NCBI GenBank assembly: GCA_004154925.1
Contig: QJNS01000345.1
Coordinates: 1-64,000 of the forward strand
DNA from: Monosporascus cannonballus
Lineage: Eukaryota > Ascomycota > Sordariomycetes > Xylariales
Length of the DNA stretch: 64,000 bases
Reading direction: 5' to 3'
Part shown: one piece after another, positions 11,284 to 23,832 of the stretch
Position numbering within the stretch: the stretch's first letter is position 1
Layout of the letters: every line of letters starts with the position of its first letter
The notes under the pieces: model-generated
What the model was told of the DNA's origin: nothing
What the model saw: the letters and a program-made list of their open reading frames with translations, nothing else
Databases searched by the model: none
Position numbers and translations under genes: made by a program

Positions 11284-13150
11284 GGCGATGGGATCTGCTC
11301 TTGTGCGTGAGGGGTAGATGGTCTCTGGCTATCTAGTGAAGCGATATAATAGCGTGTGAAGGGAGATGGTTGATATCGTTTAGCTTATTGAATAGATTAC
11401 CATCCTATCTCTCAACTATTTGCCCCCATCAACGTCCTCAATTTGGCTGCTGATTTTATCCCCCTATGCTAGATCTTTTACGTTGGTGCCGGGTATAGAT
11501 GGCAACTCAGACCGTATGCAGCCATGTATATCTTCATCCCGTTCTGCTAATCCACGATCGCCTGTCGGTGCTACTCGAACTTGCTGCCCTCTTTGGTGAT
11601 GCCCCACTTCCTCCAACTCCTGAAAGTCGTGCGAGCATCGCATTCAGTTTCGATCCATCATTGGGGCGCGGTGCTCCCGAAGTTCGTCATCTGCTGGAAA
11701 CCAGCTTAGCGAACTGTTGGCTGGCGCCACGCCTGACGCGACGGACGCGACGACTCCCTCGTCTGCTAAGGGGGCCCTTGTGATGAATACCCAGGGCATG
11801 GACAACAATCGCGCCCTCAATCAGACAAGAGCGCCGCCAGCCGGGCAACCTAGCCGCATGGGGAGGTGTCTGGCCTCGTCGTCCGTACGTACCAAGAAGG
11901 ACCTCTTTGCCCCGGTTCGTCGTCGTTATTTAGAGGGCTGGTCCAGGCACGGTTGGTTTGCCTCGCTTCAGCCCGGCGGCCCAGTCCGTAACTGGCGGCT
12001 GCTCTCTTGGCGACTCGGAACAGCGTAGCCGACTCCGAAGACCGAGGGACAGAGCGCCTAGGTAACCCCCGGGATGAAGGAGCCATGCGGGAATGGGTGA
12101 CCGAGAATGTGACCAAGATTGCGGAGGTGCGCCTGGCGAATGCGATCGCTAGTTTCGTGAGATGCTGTCGGAAGGTGTAGGCGGCACGGGATTCGTCTAG
12201 TAGAGCTTCGGCACCTTCCCGCTCGCCCACCCTACCAACAGGCCCCCTTTCTTCGCGTCTTCTGTGTTCTTTTTTCCTATTTTTGTTCGGTTCTAGTATT
12301 GGACGATCACCTCATGCAACTATGCAATCGCTGCGGATATTGTCTGGCCAAGGATCGAATCCCGCGATTAGCTCCTCAGCTGAGTCTTCGGCGCGGTGCC
12401 GCTATTTCAGCGGGCTCTCTAGTGCCGTATGGCAAATTGAGAATCATGCATTAACAAGTGGGCAGGCCGGTTCCATTGCATTCCGTAGTCACGCCTCTCC
12501 TCATCCCTCTCCGTCGATTGTTGGCTGTGGGGGAGGGTAAGAGGCGATGGAATAGGATGAGTGTGTTTATCCGCGTTGTCAGAGGAGGCGGTAATGGGGG
12601 GACGCATCCTCGAAACGGGCTCAGCACTAGATGGATGCAGAATATCTGCTGTGGTAATACAGCTGATTACCAACAAACACGAGACTGTTATGTTTCTTCC
12701 CGGCCATTTTTTGATGCGGGAGAAAAATCAGTTGAAGTAAGATAGAAAACCAGGGAATGGGACATTGGTATCGCTGGGAAGGGAGGGAGAACGAGTGTGC
12801 CTGGAAAGTTGAGAGTATTAATACCATATGACTGCATAAGCTAGCATCCATTTTATTTGTACGGGTGCTTGTTTGCTCACTGGCGCTCGTGACGTTTAGG
12901 GGAAAGGGGGTAGGAAACCCTCACCCACCAAATCCGGTGCTGTAACCATTTCGCTATCGCGTATATTGTGGTCTCTCGGTGGCACGGGCTTGGAGCCGCT
13001 TCTTCAGCCGCAGTGCGTGGCGGAATTCTTCGCCGCCGCCGACAGATGTTATGGGAGGTCGAAACGGGCTTACTTCCAGCATCCGAGGAAGAGACCGTTA
13101 CCGCTGAAGATGCGGGACGACCATCAAGGGAGTACTGATTATGTCGGCAG
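11284..13150. other. Intergenic stretch with weak coding remnants
   Basis: No complete gene is supported. The plus-strand frame open from 11992 to the TAG at 12178-12180 reads protein-like near its end (from the ATG at 12085: MREWVTENVTKIAEVRLAN...). It could be the terminal exon of an unresolved or decayed gene. Other short ORFs at 11499-11783 and 11717-12028 (+) and 11850-12230 (-) overlap it in other frames. The rest carries no recognisable feature. Confidence 0.35.
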
Positions 13151-13540
13151 TCCGGTATCCTTTGCCAGGCTCACCAGCTTCTCTAAACGAAGTTCCTTGC
13201 CTATGTAGCTAGTAGGCCTCCGCACGCGGCTCTTGTGTGGAGTCGATGAGGATGCTCTGACGTCGTGGGCTTCTCTACAAGCCTCAGAAGCTCGCTCCGG
13301 ACCACATCCTGGACTTTCTCTGTCACGACCTTGGCGGCAGAAGCCCTACTGGTGGAGTGGGGTGTTTGCCTGGATGCCTTTCGATAACCGTCTGTGTCCG
13401 GTTCCATGTGGGATGGTTCCCGTGCGATGTCTTGGTGGGGGCTGCTGACAGGTATTGGTTGCTTCGGCGGCGCTAATATGCATGAGTTGGCCGTGTTGAG
13501 GCCATATAGCCGAGATCCCCGGGAAGGGGGGGGGGGGGGG
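13150..13540 (-). pseudogene. Possible gene fragment ending at an assembly gap
   Basis: The minus-strand frame running in from the gap reads as plausible protein (PHQDIAREPSHMEPDTDG then VVTEKVQDVVRSELLRL). A second protein-like piece, YIGKELRLEKLVSLAKDTG, lies downstream in another frame, with a CTAG/CATAG acceptor region between them. This suggests an intron that I could not place uniquely. The upstream part, if any, lies in or beyond the N gap. No domain is recognised. Confidence 0.3.
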
Positions 13541-13570
13541 TAANNNNNNNNNNNNNNNNNNNNNNNNNNN
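13526..13570. other. Assembly gap (27 N) next to a G15 run
   Basis: Fifteen consecutive G (13526-13540) are followed by TAA and then 27 N (13544-13570). Sequencing through the homopolymer probably failed. The true gap length is unknown. Confidence 0.95.
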
Positions 13571-14380
13571 CCCAAAAGATAGAGGAAGGTGGAAAGGTGG
13601 GAGAAGAGGGCTAATCTGCTTGATATCCCTATTATAAAGGCGTCGTGAGAGAGATATATGGGTTGTCAGGGATTCACGATGAATTCTGTCGCCAGTGCAA
13701 CGTGTTCTGGACAGGGTCTGTAAGCGTGGAGCATCTCGGATCTAACGCTTATGGCATGAGTATGAGGTACTACGTTGAGAAGGAATGTGGGAAGGGGGCT
13801 TTGGGAGGTGGACCGGCATGTAACGAAAGAAAGCGGCGGGTTTCTCTGTTGTAACCCCAACGCCCTGGCTGATCAGCACGACCGAGATCTTTGTATGTGG
13901 GATAGTCCCCGTCCCTTTGGCAGTGCGTTAGCTTCTATAGCAAGTGGGACAGGGTTAACGACCTCATGGGCAATAGAGCAATGGCAATGGCTTCAGGCCG
14001 GAAGTGTACGGTCGTCAAGGCGGAATGCCACAGTGCAAGGTCGACTATTTGCAGCAAGAGGTATGCATACGGTGATTGTCTTTAGCGAATCGACAACATT
14101 AAAAGCACGAGCCAGGCCGACAATGTGAGGCAGCAGGTAGTCGTTAGTCAGACGTGTAACTAACCATCCTATCTGAAAGGTGGGAGTAGAAGGTCAACGT
14201 TAGGTGCAGGCAAGATCGATAGGGAGTGTAAAGGAAAGTAATGTCGGCGATTCAAAGATGAACAAAAAGAAGTCAACAGAGAGATCAAGGGGGAAGGCAT
14301 AAAAACCACATCAAAGGAAAGGAGATGAAAGGTTTAGTGAATAGTATATGCTCAAATACAAATAAAATAGGAAAAAGAAA
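13571..14380. other. Stretch without a supported gene
   Basis: Open frames at 13645-13854 and 13775-14128 (+) and 13666-13860 (-) have no recognisable domain, and I do not support any of them as a gene. Confidence 0.4.
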
Positions 14381-14381
14381 T

Positions 14382-14527
14382 GGCCTAGGCAGGAGTTACC
14401 TGCGATCTTTCCAAGCTGCCTTAGCTACCCCTGTATCCAAGCCTATCGTACATCCAAAGAATGTCCTCCTCTTGATACAAGACAGAGCCACATGATTAGA
14501 ATGCATTAACCACTATGCTACTAGGCC
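14382..14527 (-). tRNA. tRNA-like gene, CAU anticodon, with apparent intron; possibly a pseudogene
   Basis: Read on the minus strand, the 5' acceptor arm GGCCTAG (14527-14521) pairs perfectly with the 3' arm CTAGGCC (14388-14382). The D arm is GCAT/ATGC around loop AGTGGTTA and forms a good A box. The anticodon stem TTCTA (14501-14497) pairs with TGGAA (14413-14409), with one G-U. The loop gives T33 followed by CAU (14494-14492). An apparent 76-nt intron (14490-14415) sits at the standard 37/38 position. The variable loop is AGATC. The T stem is GCAGG/CCTGC, but its loop is only TAACT (5 nt instead of 7), so the B box lacks two bases. A possible Pol III terminator (TTTCTTTTT) follows directly. 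It is either a tRNA-Met-type gene with an unusual T arm or a damaged copy. Confidence 0.55.
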
Positions 14528-14754
14528 GATGTTGAGAAACTGGGAATCTATTGGTAGTCACGAGAGCGGGACCCTGATGTCGTGGTTATGGTTAACAGGG
14601 TGCCGAGAGATACTATGCGAGTGGTGGGTGTTATATGCGCTAACTGAACGCCCAATGCGAGTAAAGAATATAGGAGAAGGACGTGTATAATGAGCCATGT
14701 TTAAGTGGTATAGGAAGCGGGGTGATGAGTTTGGGCTTTGGTGTCAAGTTGAGA

Positions 14755-14818
14755 GACACCAACAAGGGCTACCACGTAACAAGAAAGACACCAACAAGGG
14801 CTACCACGTAACAAGAAA
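14755..14818 (+). repeat. 32-bp tandem duplication, two copies
   Basis: Two identical adjacent units (14755-14786 and 14787-14818) begin GACACCAACAAGGGCTACC. They form a simple tandem duplication with no coding significance that I can see. Confidence 0.9.
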
Positions 14819-15604
14819 AATACCAATTCGAAAAGCTGCTTGCCACATATCAGATGGCCTGAATACAGCTTTCTCCCTTTAGGTCTTGTTGTTCATCAGA
14901 GATGTTACATAGGAACAATATTCGACGACGGCTGAATTAACTGAATGTGATGAAATAGCTGACCACCTAAAGAACGATCGCAGAAATATACGGTGGCAAC
15001 ACTGTCGCCGACTAAGAAGTTTAACCTTAACTGGTCGTAGGAGGTATACGGAGGGCGGACTGAGCAGGACAGATGTTCGGCGATTTGGCCAAGGAGGCTG
15101 ATATTAATAATTTAAGGTAGCTACAACGTTGATGATCTTAAGAGCAGCAGTGCAAGGCTGATGATTTTAGTCAGGAGGTAGAGGGTCGTTAAAGTTTGGG
15201 ATAGGGGGCAAATGTTGCTGATGTTAAGAGAATATCCGGTCGACAACCTCAGGTAAGAGTGGAAATAAATCCAAAGTTTATGGAATATATAGAAGGCCGA
15301 CGAGTTTGGTCAAGGTTACAAGTCGTCATTTAAGGGGGAAGGGGGGAAGTTGGCGATAGGAAGGGAGGGGTTAAACAGTTTGGGACGTAACGGGAGGAGA
15401 ATACGACAATTTGTTTATAGGTGGTATGGTCTTATAAGCTGTTGATATATCACTCGCTAACTCGCAAACAGACAGACTTAGCGAATTTCTGTGGGCGTGC
15501 AAAATCGTGTTATGGATTGGGTAACAGTCTATGGTCTTGGGAGGGAGGTCTACACTTTTCCTATCGTTATATATTTTTTCTCACAATAAGCGCTAAGGCG
15601 ACCT

Positions 15605-15665
15605 CCCTCAAACGGGCCACCCCATCAACGCGCCACCCCATATTCGCGTTGCGCGCCGATCCACT
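15605..15665. repeat. CCACCCCAT direct repeat at the edge of the AT-rich block, possible transposon end
   Basis: The words GGGCCACCCCATCAACGC and GCGCCACCCCATATTCGC follow one another directly. GC-rich CCACCCC direct repeats of this kind sit in the termini of some fungal pogo/Fot1-type transposons (from memory). I could not find the matching inverted end, so this is only a candidate remnant. Confidence 0.3.
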
Positions 15666-15690
15666 TACTGATTTTTTTCCATATAAAAAA

Positions 15691-16478
15691 TTTTCAACAA
15701 CGCTTTAGAATTTTTTTTATTTATCAAAATCTGCGCTTTCGAATGATATGCAGATTTCAGCTTAATTCTGTACGACTTAAGGAATAAACGAAATAAAACG
15801 TACAAAATCTTTACACTTAACTTTTAAAGGTTATTAAGTTAATATATAATATATAATACGTCGCATCCAAAATATGCCTACGAAGTAAAAAGTTAATAAA
15901 GTTCGTTAAAAATTATTACGAATTTAAAAAAAACATTTAACTTATTAAGTTATCGAATAAAGTTAATTAAGTTATACGTTATTTTATTCGCAATTTTGCT
16001 TATACGCTTAATGGTTTTTAATTAATAACGGCAATTTTATACGTTTAAAAAAATTAAATAACTCGGTTTTTATATCGTTATTTTAAAATCAAAACTTTCA
16101 AAGTACGGCAATTAATTATAAGCATTTAAATAACGTTTTCCTCGCTTTTACTTACGTTTTCTTCGAATATTTTATCTTATCGAAAATTAAGATTATTAAG
16201 TAAAACTTATTTAATAAAGAAGGTAAATAATTACTGTTAATTTTGGAAATTATTTTAACCATAATAAGTAGGATTATAAAAAAAATATATAAAAATATCC
16301 GGATTGTTATTATTACGAAACCGTTTCGTTTTTTGTTTTATATTATATAATTATTACTTTTTCCTAAAATATATATTTATTTAATTTAAAAATTTAAATT
16401 AATTAAAGGCAAACATTTTTATAAACTATTAGCCTTTATTTAAAATATTATAAATTATTTGATTTTTAAATAATATAT
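15691..16478. other. AT-rich, RIP-like sequence left of gypsy element H
   Basis: The stretch is strongly A/T, with many TAA/TTA words and no open frame. It may be an older repeat into which element H inserted. No terminal or domain remnant is recognisable. Confidence 0.4.
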
Positions 16479-16846
16479 TATGACGGCTAAGTAGTTTAAC
16501 CAATTTTTAAACCTTAAGTCGACGGGTGTATGTTGGCAGAAGTATCGTAGGAATCTAAGCAATAAATATAATAACGTATTACGTCTCGTAATATTAAGGG
16601 TGCCGTAAGTAACGATATTATATTGTAAATTGAAGTTATTTAAATTATGGAAATAAAGAACGTATATATTTTTTTGGCTTAATTATTTATGATTATACGG
16701 CTGGTAATAATTATAATTACTAATAATCCCTTTTGATTATTTTTAATTATTAGCTTAATAATAATTACCGTTACGTAACTTATGGGATAGCCCGTATAAT
16801 CTTTGTTTAACTGTTTTTTAAGGCCGGAACTTGTTAGGTCGTAATA
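16479..16846 (-). repeat. Left (3') LTR of element H
   Basis: The 368-bp LTR begins TATGACGGCTAAG and ends GGTCGTAATA, which are the family termini TGTGACGG...CGTAACA with transitions. It is heavily mutated. Confidence 0.85.
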
Positions 16847-19719
16847 CGATTTTCCTTTTTTAAAATTTTGCCCTTAAGATTTTTTTTTGTTTAGTAAATG
16901 TCTTTTTTTTGTTTTTAATTCTATCGTTTCGTATTTTTAAAATTTGTCGTATTTGTTATTCTTTTACCGTTCGTTATATTGATTTTGTAAAAGCCTTTAA
17001 CGAATTTAATTACGAAATTATGTTTTGTTTTTATTATTTTTCGAAAAATATAACGTATAAAATAATAAAAAAACGTTTTAAGATATAAGGAATATATTAA
17101 TCGAAATTAATTTTATGATGGTACCGGCGTGCCCATTTTTTTATAAAATATTTGTCGTAAATATTAACGCTTAAAATACGAGAAAACGTTTACCGAAAAG
17201 TAATTATTAAAGCTTTAACGGCTTTACTTTAAGGCTTAACGTAAATATTAAAAAGAAATAAATGAAATTTTTTTTCGTTTTATTCGTTTACGTAAATAAA
17301 AGGCGTTAATTTGTTTAAAAGGCGTTATTATGGTATAATGTAAATTTTAATTATTAGACGGATTAAAAAAATAAAAATATTAAGAATAAAAATAATTAAA
17401 GGTTGCCGTTACGGCTATTACGTTGATATACGTTACGGCCGATTAGCCCGATATCTCGGTTACTGATTAATCGGCTATTAATTAGAATACGTCCGTTATT
17501 ATTAGTAAAAGTTTTTTAATAGGCATTAAACGTTAATAAGGTTTTTGGCAAATTTCTAAGTATTTTCGGAATTTAAGTACTTTTTTTACTTAATTAGATA
17601 TTAAGTAAATCCGTTTTGTTTTCGTATGTCGAAATTTTTTTATTTTATATGCCTATTTATTTCTTATTTTTATATCATTTTATATTATATATATTTTGAT
17701 TATATTTGTTATTAATGCGAATAAAAAAGTATGAAAAATTGGATAAAGTTTAATTTTTGGTAAAAACTTTAATTAATAATTATTTTTTAAAATTTTCTTA
17801 GTAATTTTATATAGACCGATATATTTGAAATCGAGTTTTTTGCTAAATCGTTTTATTTAAATATTTTTTTGTAACGAGAAAAATTATTTCTCCTTTTTCG
17901 AAAGTTAATTTTTTTAACTTTTTTTGGTTATAATATTTACTTATTTTAATTTTGTACGAGTTCCAGTTTTATCTTTATTTTTTAATACAACCGTCGTAAT
18001 TATTTTAATATAAAAATTATTTTAATATTAATTCGATTATTATTATATTTTTTTTGTAAATTTTTAAAATTAAATTAAAGTTTATATTCATAGGTATTAT
18101 TTTAATACTTTTATAATAATTAAAATTATAAATTAATTATGTAATTAGTAATTTTTTAACTTAGTTATTTTATTCGTAATTAATATAATATTATAAGTAA
18201 AGTTTTAAAATTTAATTTATTTATTTTATTTATTTATCTGTTTAATATTTAAATACGTTAAATAATTTATCATTTAGGCCGATTTATGTTATTAAACTTT
18301 GCTAAAATTTAAATACGCATATTAATCCTTTATTTAATATAATTTTTATTAGTAATTCGTATATGCCAAAAATGTATCTGAAAAAAATGTATATTAGTTA
18401 TTCGGCGTTTGTATTTTCGTAATATAATAAAAAATAGGAAATTTTCGTAAATCGGTCGACGATTATGAAAATATTATCGTAATATATTTTTGTAATTAGA
18501 TTTTTTGATATAGAAAATTTGGTAATAAAATCGAATATAACTAAATATTATAATCGTTTTACGACTAGTAATAATTATAGTTTTTTGTATAATTTATATT
18601 ATCGAATCTTTTTTTTGGCGTAAATATTATATTATTATGTAATTTTGTATATTATTAATTTTATTTTTTAAAAAAATATGTCCGTTAAAATCGTTTTAAG
18701 GTTTTATTGATCCCTGGATATTTATATAATTAATATTCGTATATTTTACGTATTAAGTTTTTTGGTATTTTTCTAAAACTTATATTTTGTCCGTTTTTCA
18801 GTTTTTTAATAAACCGTCATTATATTGTTAGATTTTTTAATATATATCGAAAAATATTGCCCGAATCGTCGTAATATATGATAAACGTAAATATTTTTTA
18901 TAATAATGTTAAAAATTATATAATTATTTTTAATTATTTTTCCTTTTAGGTTGAATTACGTATTTAAAATATTGATTTTATTTTTTTTAATTTTTTCTTA
19001 TAGATAATAATAAAGTCGAGATTTACTAATTTTTATGCATAACGAAATTATCGTTTTATAAATTTTCTAGTTATGGTAAATCGGGTAAAATTTTAATAAT
19101 TTATATAAACTTTAACTTAATATAAGTTTTCTTTTAAAAAATGCTTAAATTTCCGAAATACCATAATAATGGCTATAAATTCCTTATTTAAAATTCCGTA
19201 ATTAAATTTGGTTTCATTTAATTTATAAAAAAATATAAGAAAATATAATTTATTTCGATTATCTCGTTATTCGATTATTACGTTTAATACGTAATTCGAA
19301 ATATTGGTTTTTAATTTAACGGAATAATTTAAATCGTATATAATTAATATTAATTTGTTAATAATCGTATTCTTAATATTTTGAAATACTTTTTCCATAT
19401 TTAACATTTATTTAAATCTTTTTTCGTAAGATTTATTAAAAATATAATTATTTTGCTAAAATTTCGAATACATCTTTTGTAATAATTAACGAATTTAAAA
19501 GATATTTATATTTTGTTAACCGTTATTAACGTTTATTATTTTATAATTATAACAATTTTTTTAAGGTTTAGTTTAATATGTTTTAAAATAATAATATATT
19601 TCAGATATTTTATTTTCTATTTATAAAATTAATTGTTTTTATATTAATAAGTAATTTTATGTTTTATAAAACTTAAAAAGGTTTATAAACGTATTTTATA
19701 TATATTTTTTCTGTTTTTA

Positions 19720-20080
19720 AGAAAATAAAAATATCGATAAAATAACAAATCACCAAAATATCGACGTATTTTCGTAATGCGTAATTAATTATTTGCTAAA
19801 AAGTAATTAATACTTTCGTAAATTTTATTAATATAATCAAATATTTAAATAATCCGTATTTCGTCCCGAAAAATATTTTTTATGCGTATTTTTTTTAATT
19901 TTAATAAAATTATATTTATTTTCAAAATTAAATATTATAAATTATTTGGTTCCGTAAAATTAGTTTTTCATTTCCGTAATTAAGAATAATAATATTCGAT
20001 TCTTGATAATAATATTATTTAATTATTAATAATTAATTATAAGTTGTAATTTTTTACCTTTTTAGGTACAAAGAATATTA
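19720..20080 (-). pseudogene. Reverse-transcriptase relic of element H
   Basis: The minus strand shows a FFVP-like start, the spacing of a gypsy RT fingers/palm region and a decayed catalytic YxDD-like motif (ICYFIDIFIF). It is interrupted by stops and aligns by eye with the better-preserved copies in D (42376-42745) and G. Confidence 0.65.
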
Positions 20081-22729
20081 AATAATTTATTAGTAATTTC
20101 GGAAGTTCAATCCATTATTTTATAATTTATATTTTAGGTATCTTTTGAAAATATATAATTCGTTTTTATTAAAATTATAAATAAGGTAAAACTTTATCGA
20201 AAATATTTTTAAGGATTATTTTATAATTCTATTCGTTATATTTTGATAATTTCGTATTAAGTTTTTTTCCTAAAAAACTATTCGTATTTATGATATTATA
20301 GTAATATATTAATTAAATTTCTTAATATTTGGAGCTTTTATATTTGTTATTTTAAATCGTTATTTAATTGCTTTAATTTCGTTTTAATAATAATAAAGAT
20401 ATATTATATTTGTCTTTAATATTTCTTTTTTTTATGTTTTATGCTTTTAGGTAATAACATTTTTATTATATTTCTATATTTATATATATTATTATTTTCG
20501 CTTAAATATTAAGATTTTAAGTTTTTTATTTATTAATAAGGAATAAAATAATATCTAAATTAATTATTTAATATTATTTTTTAATTAAAATCGAGAAATA
20601 ATTAATTTTGCGTATAAGTTTTCTGTTATCGTAAACGAATTTTTAACTTTTGGCATTTGTTATTATTCAAAATTTTAATTTATATTTTTATAAGAATTTA
20701 AATTTATTAATTATATTTCGTGCAATATAATTTTCGTTTAAAGTTTCGTAATTTATTAATCCAATATATTAATACGTTCCGATTTGTATTTTTAAGGTAA
20801 TAAGGTTATTAACGTTTTTAATATTACGTTTAAAACCTTTTTTAGGAATTTCTTTTAAATTTTTTAGGTTTTGTTATTTTGCGGCTTTTTTATAAATAAT
20901 TCTTTTTTAATTCTTAATCTAATTTATTAAATTTTATTTATATATCTTTATTTAGCGTATTAAGTTAGTATATTTGTTATTATTACTAACGTATTATTCC
21001 TTTAAGTTATATTAATTATTTTTATTATTGCTGTAATTGTTTTCTTTATCGAATAACTTGTTTTCTTATATTTACGATTATATTTTATTATACGTTATTT
21101 TAATTATCGTTTTAAAAAGGTTTTATAAATTAACGTATTTTTTTAAAAAAAAATTTTCTGGAGATTTATAATAAATATTAATTAAAAATAAAAATCCGTA
21201 AAAACTTTTTAATAATATCTTTTTATTATACGTTAAATTTATTCCTGTTTTATATAGTAATTATATTATTTATAATAATAAAAAAGGTTTTTTTATAAAT
21301 ATTATTCTTTTTCAAACCAACTTTTTATTTCGGCCAATTGCTAAATATCTTTTAAGGTTATAATTCGAAATAGTTAATATTATTATGTATTATTTTTATC
21401 ATTTTCGGTACGGTTTAAGAAATCGAATTTTTTATAATATATATAGATAATTTATTTATAAATATATTATTTTTATTTTTCGTAAATAAGATATTCTCGT
21501 CGTCGATAATATATTGCATATATTCTGCCGTATCGATTAAGGGTTCCGGGATAAATTCTTTTTTATTTAATTTTAATATTTACGTAATTATTTTTATAAT
21601 GCTTTTTGTTATATTTGAGATATTTATTAAATTAGTTTTGTAGCTTTTTGTATTTTTCGTCGGATCTTTTATCGTAATAACTTTTATTAGATTTCTTATC
21701 GTAAACCTAATATATATTTAATTTGGATTAGGTTAAAAATTTTGTTATCGATTTTTTAATTATTTTTGGATTATTTTTCCGATATAAGTATATAGTTATT
21801 TTGCCGTGATTTTTTGGGTTTTCTATATTTATAAATCTTATAGCTTGTTTTGCCGTAATTAAAATATTTAATTTAGCTTTAATCTTATTTATGGGTAATG
21901 CCAAATTCCATAAGTCCTAATGCCGTTTCGTAAAAAATAAAAGATATATTTCGTTTTTTCCCTTAATTAAACTTATTATATTCCGAGCGTAAAATATATT
22001 ACTTTTTTTTTCCTTCATATTTTTCAAATTATCGATTATTAATTTTAATTACTTTTATAATATATTAATTTAAGGTAATCAATCGCTTAATCCGAATAAT
22101 CTTATTTTTTATATTATTTTTTAATGTTTCATAAAATATATCGATAAAAACGTTGGTTTTATCGTTTCCTTATCCGGCCTTAACTGTAAAACTTCTAAAA
22201 ATTACGGCATATTTAAATATAAACCCTTTTTATCAAAATTATAATAATTATTAAATCCTAAATCGTTCTTTATCCGGATTACCGATATTATTACGTATTT
22301 TATTTTCGAAATTAATATAAAATAAAAAATTCTTATTATTAAAATTTTTTTATTTAATTTTTCCAATTTTAGAAAAATTTTTATAATAAGTTTAAATTAA
22401 TTAACTGCATTTTTTATTAAGTATATTCCTATTATTAGGACTTAATTTATTAGGTTATTAAGGTTTAAGAAATAAAAATAAATTTATAACTAAATTAAAC
22501 AGGTTTAAAAGTTACCTTTTTTATTATAAGGCTCCGGCTTCCTAAACTTTATACGGGCGAAAAAGGCTTAAGCAGGTGGCGTAACTCTAATTTATAGGAT
22601 TTTTTTTTCCAATTCTCGGATTCGAACCTAAAATTATTAAATAAGGGGTTTTTAAACGTTAATTGATATTTTGATAATATTAAATATTATTTAAAGTTTA
22701 ACAGTATTACTAAATGAAAATTTGTAACG

Positions 22730-23100
22730 TATAACGGCTAAATAATTTAATTAATTATTAAACCTTAAGTCGACGGGTTTATGTTAATAGAAATATTATA
22801 GAAATCTAAGTAATAAATATAGTAACGTATTACGTTTCGTAATACCAAAGGTGCCTTAGGTAACGATATTATATTATAAGCTAAAGCTATCTAAACTATG
22901 GAAATAAGGAACGTATATATTCTCCTCCTTCTTGGCTGAATCATAATCATACGGCTGGTAATGATCATAATCGCTGGTAATCTCTTTTAATCACTTCTAA
23001 TCACTGGCTTGGCAGTGATCACCGCCATGTAACCCATGGGGTGGCCCGTATAATCCTTGTTTAATCGTTTCTTAAGGCCGGAACTTGTTGGGTCGTAATA
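22730..23100 (-). repeat. Right (5') LTR of element H
   Basis: This 371-bp LTR has the same ends as the left copy. Its 3' half keeps GC-rich tandem words of the form GCTGGTAATNATCATAAT that are mostly destroyed in the left copy. Confidence 0.85.
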
Positions 23101-23832
23101 TATATTTTTAATAAATAACGGAATTTAAATTTTTTTTGCAAATGTTATAAGCTTTCCGTATAATATATTATGGTATTTGTATATAACGGGTTTTAATTAG
23201 CCGGAATTAAAATTTTTTATTAATTTTTATATACTAATAATTTTTCTCGTAATCGTTTTTCTTTTAAAACGTTAATTAATCAGTTAATCCAAACGGTTAA
23301 ATTAATAACTCGGCTTAAATTGTTACAAAAAACCTAATTATAAATAAAATTTTTAAACGTTATATTAATTTTTTAAATTAATATCAGAAATTCAAAATAC
23401 GTATACGTATATGTTGTTTTAAAGGCGTAACCCGGTAAAACTAAGAAAATTCGGATTTATCGTATTCTGAAAAAAAAATAATAATATAATGGGTTCGGAT
23501 TATAATTATTATATACGTTACGGTTTAAAAATAATAAATAAATTCTAATTATGATTAAAATAATATTAATAATAAGTTATGGCAAAAATAACGGTATATA
23601 TATATATATTTATAAAATAATATCTTGTTATTAAATTATTATGGATTTTTGTTTTTTTAAAGAAGTAAATATATTAAACGAAACCGTTTTTACGTAACTA
23701 TAATTCAGGCCTCGTTGGCTCGTTACGGGGATTTGGGATTTAATTGGTTAATATTTAGCGTTGTGAAGCGGTACTTGAGTAACTTTAAAAAGATTGGGAA
23801 AACGAGCCAGGGAGGCTTGAGCTAGCTGAGGT
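23101..23832. other. AT-rich to mixed sequence between element H and a solo LTR
   Basis: Up to about 23700 it is RIP-like, with no open frame. From about 23705 it is near-normal GC. No feature is recognised. Confidence 0.4.

Larger units (their letters stand above)
14528..15690. other. Moderately AT-rich stretch without a supported gene
   Basis: The short ORFs at 14697-14882 and 15421-15708 show no recognisable domain. Composition drifts towards A/T rightwards and changes sharply to the RIP block near 15.69 kb. Confidence 0.45.
16479..23100 (-). mobile_element. RIP-degraded Ty3/gypsy LTR retrotransposon H
   Basis: Two similar direct LTRs, 16479-16846 and 22730-23100, bound a 5.9 kb interior. 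The 5 bp outside both ends are TATAT, consistent with a target-site duplication, though this is a weak word in AT-rich DNA. The interior is co-linear with elements C and D. On the minus strand it carries a reverse-transcriptase remnant (about 20080-19720), so the sense strand is minus and the right LTR is the 5' LTR. All frames are closed by TAA/TAG, and CpA is depleted in favour of TpA, as expected for RIP. The right half of the right LTR (about 22910-23095) is much less mutated than the rest. Confidence 0.85.

Noticed and set aside
12350..12372. B-box-like GGATCGAATCC
   Set aside because: No matching A box or acceptor stem at the required distance.
12905..12965. tRNA-like A-box words (TAGCGAAATGGTTA on the minus strand)
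   Set aside because: No consistent D, anticodon and T arms could be folded, and the acceptor ends do not pair.
14755..14818. Start of a CRISPR-like repeat array
   Set aside because: There are only two directly adjacent copies without spacers, and the context is fungal.
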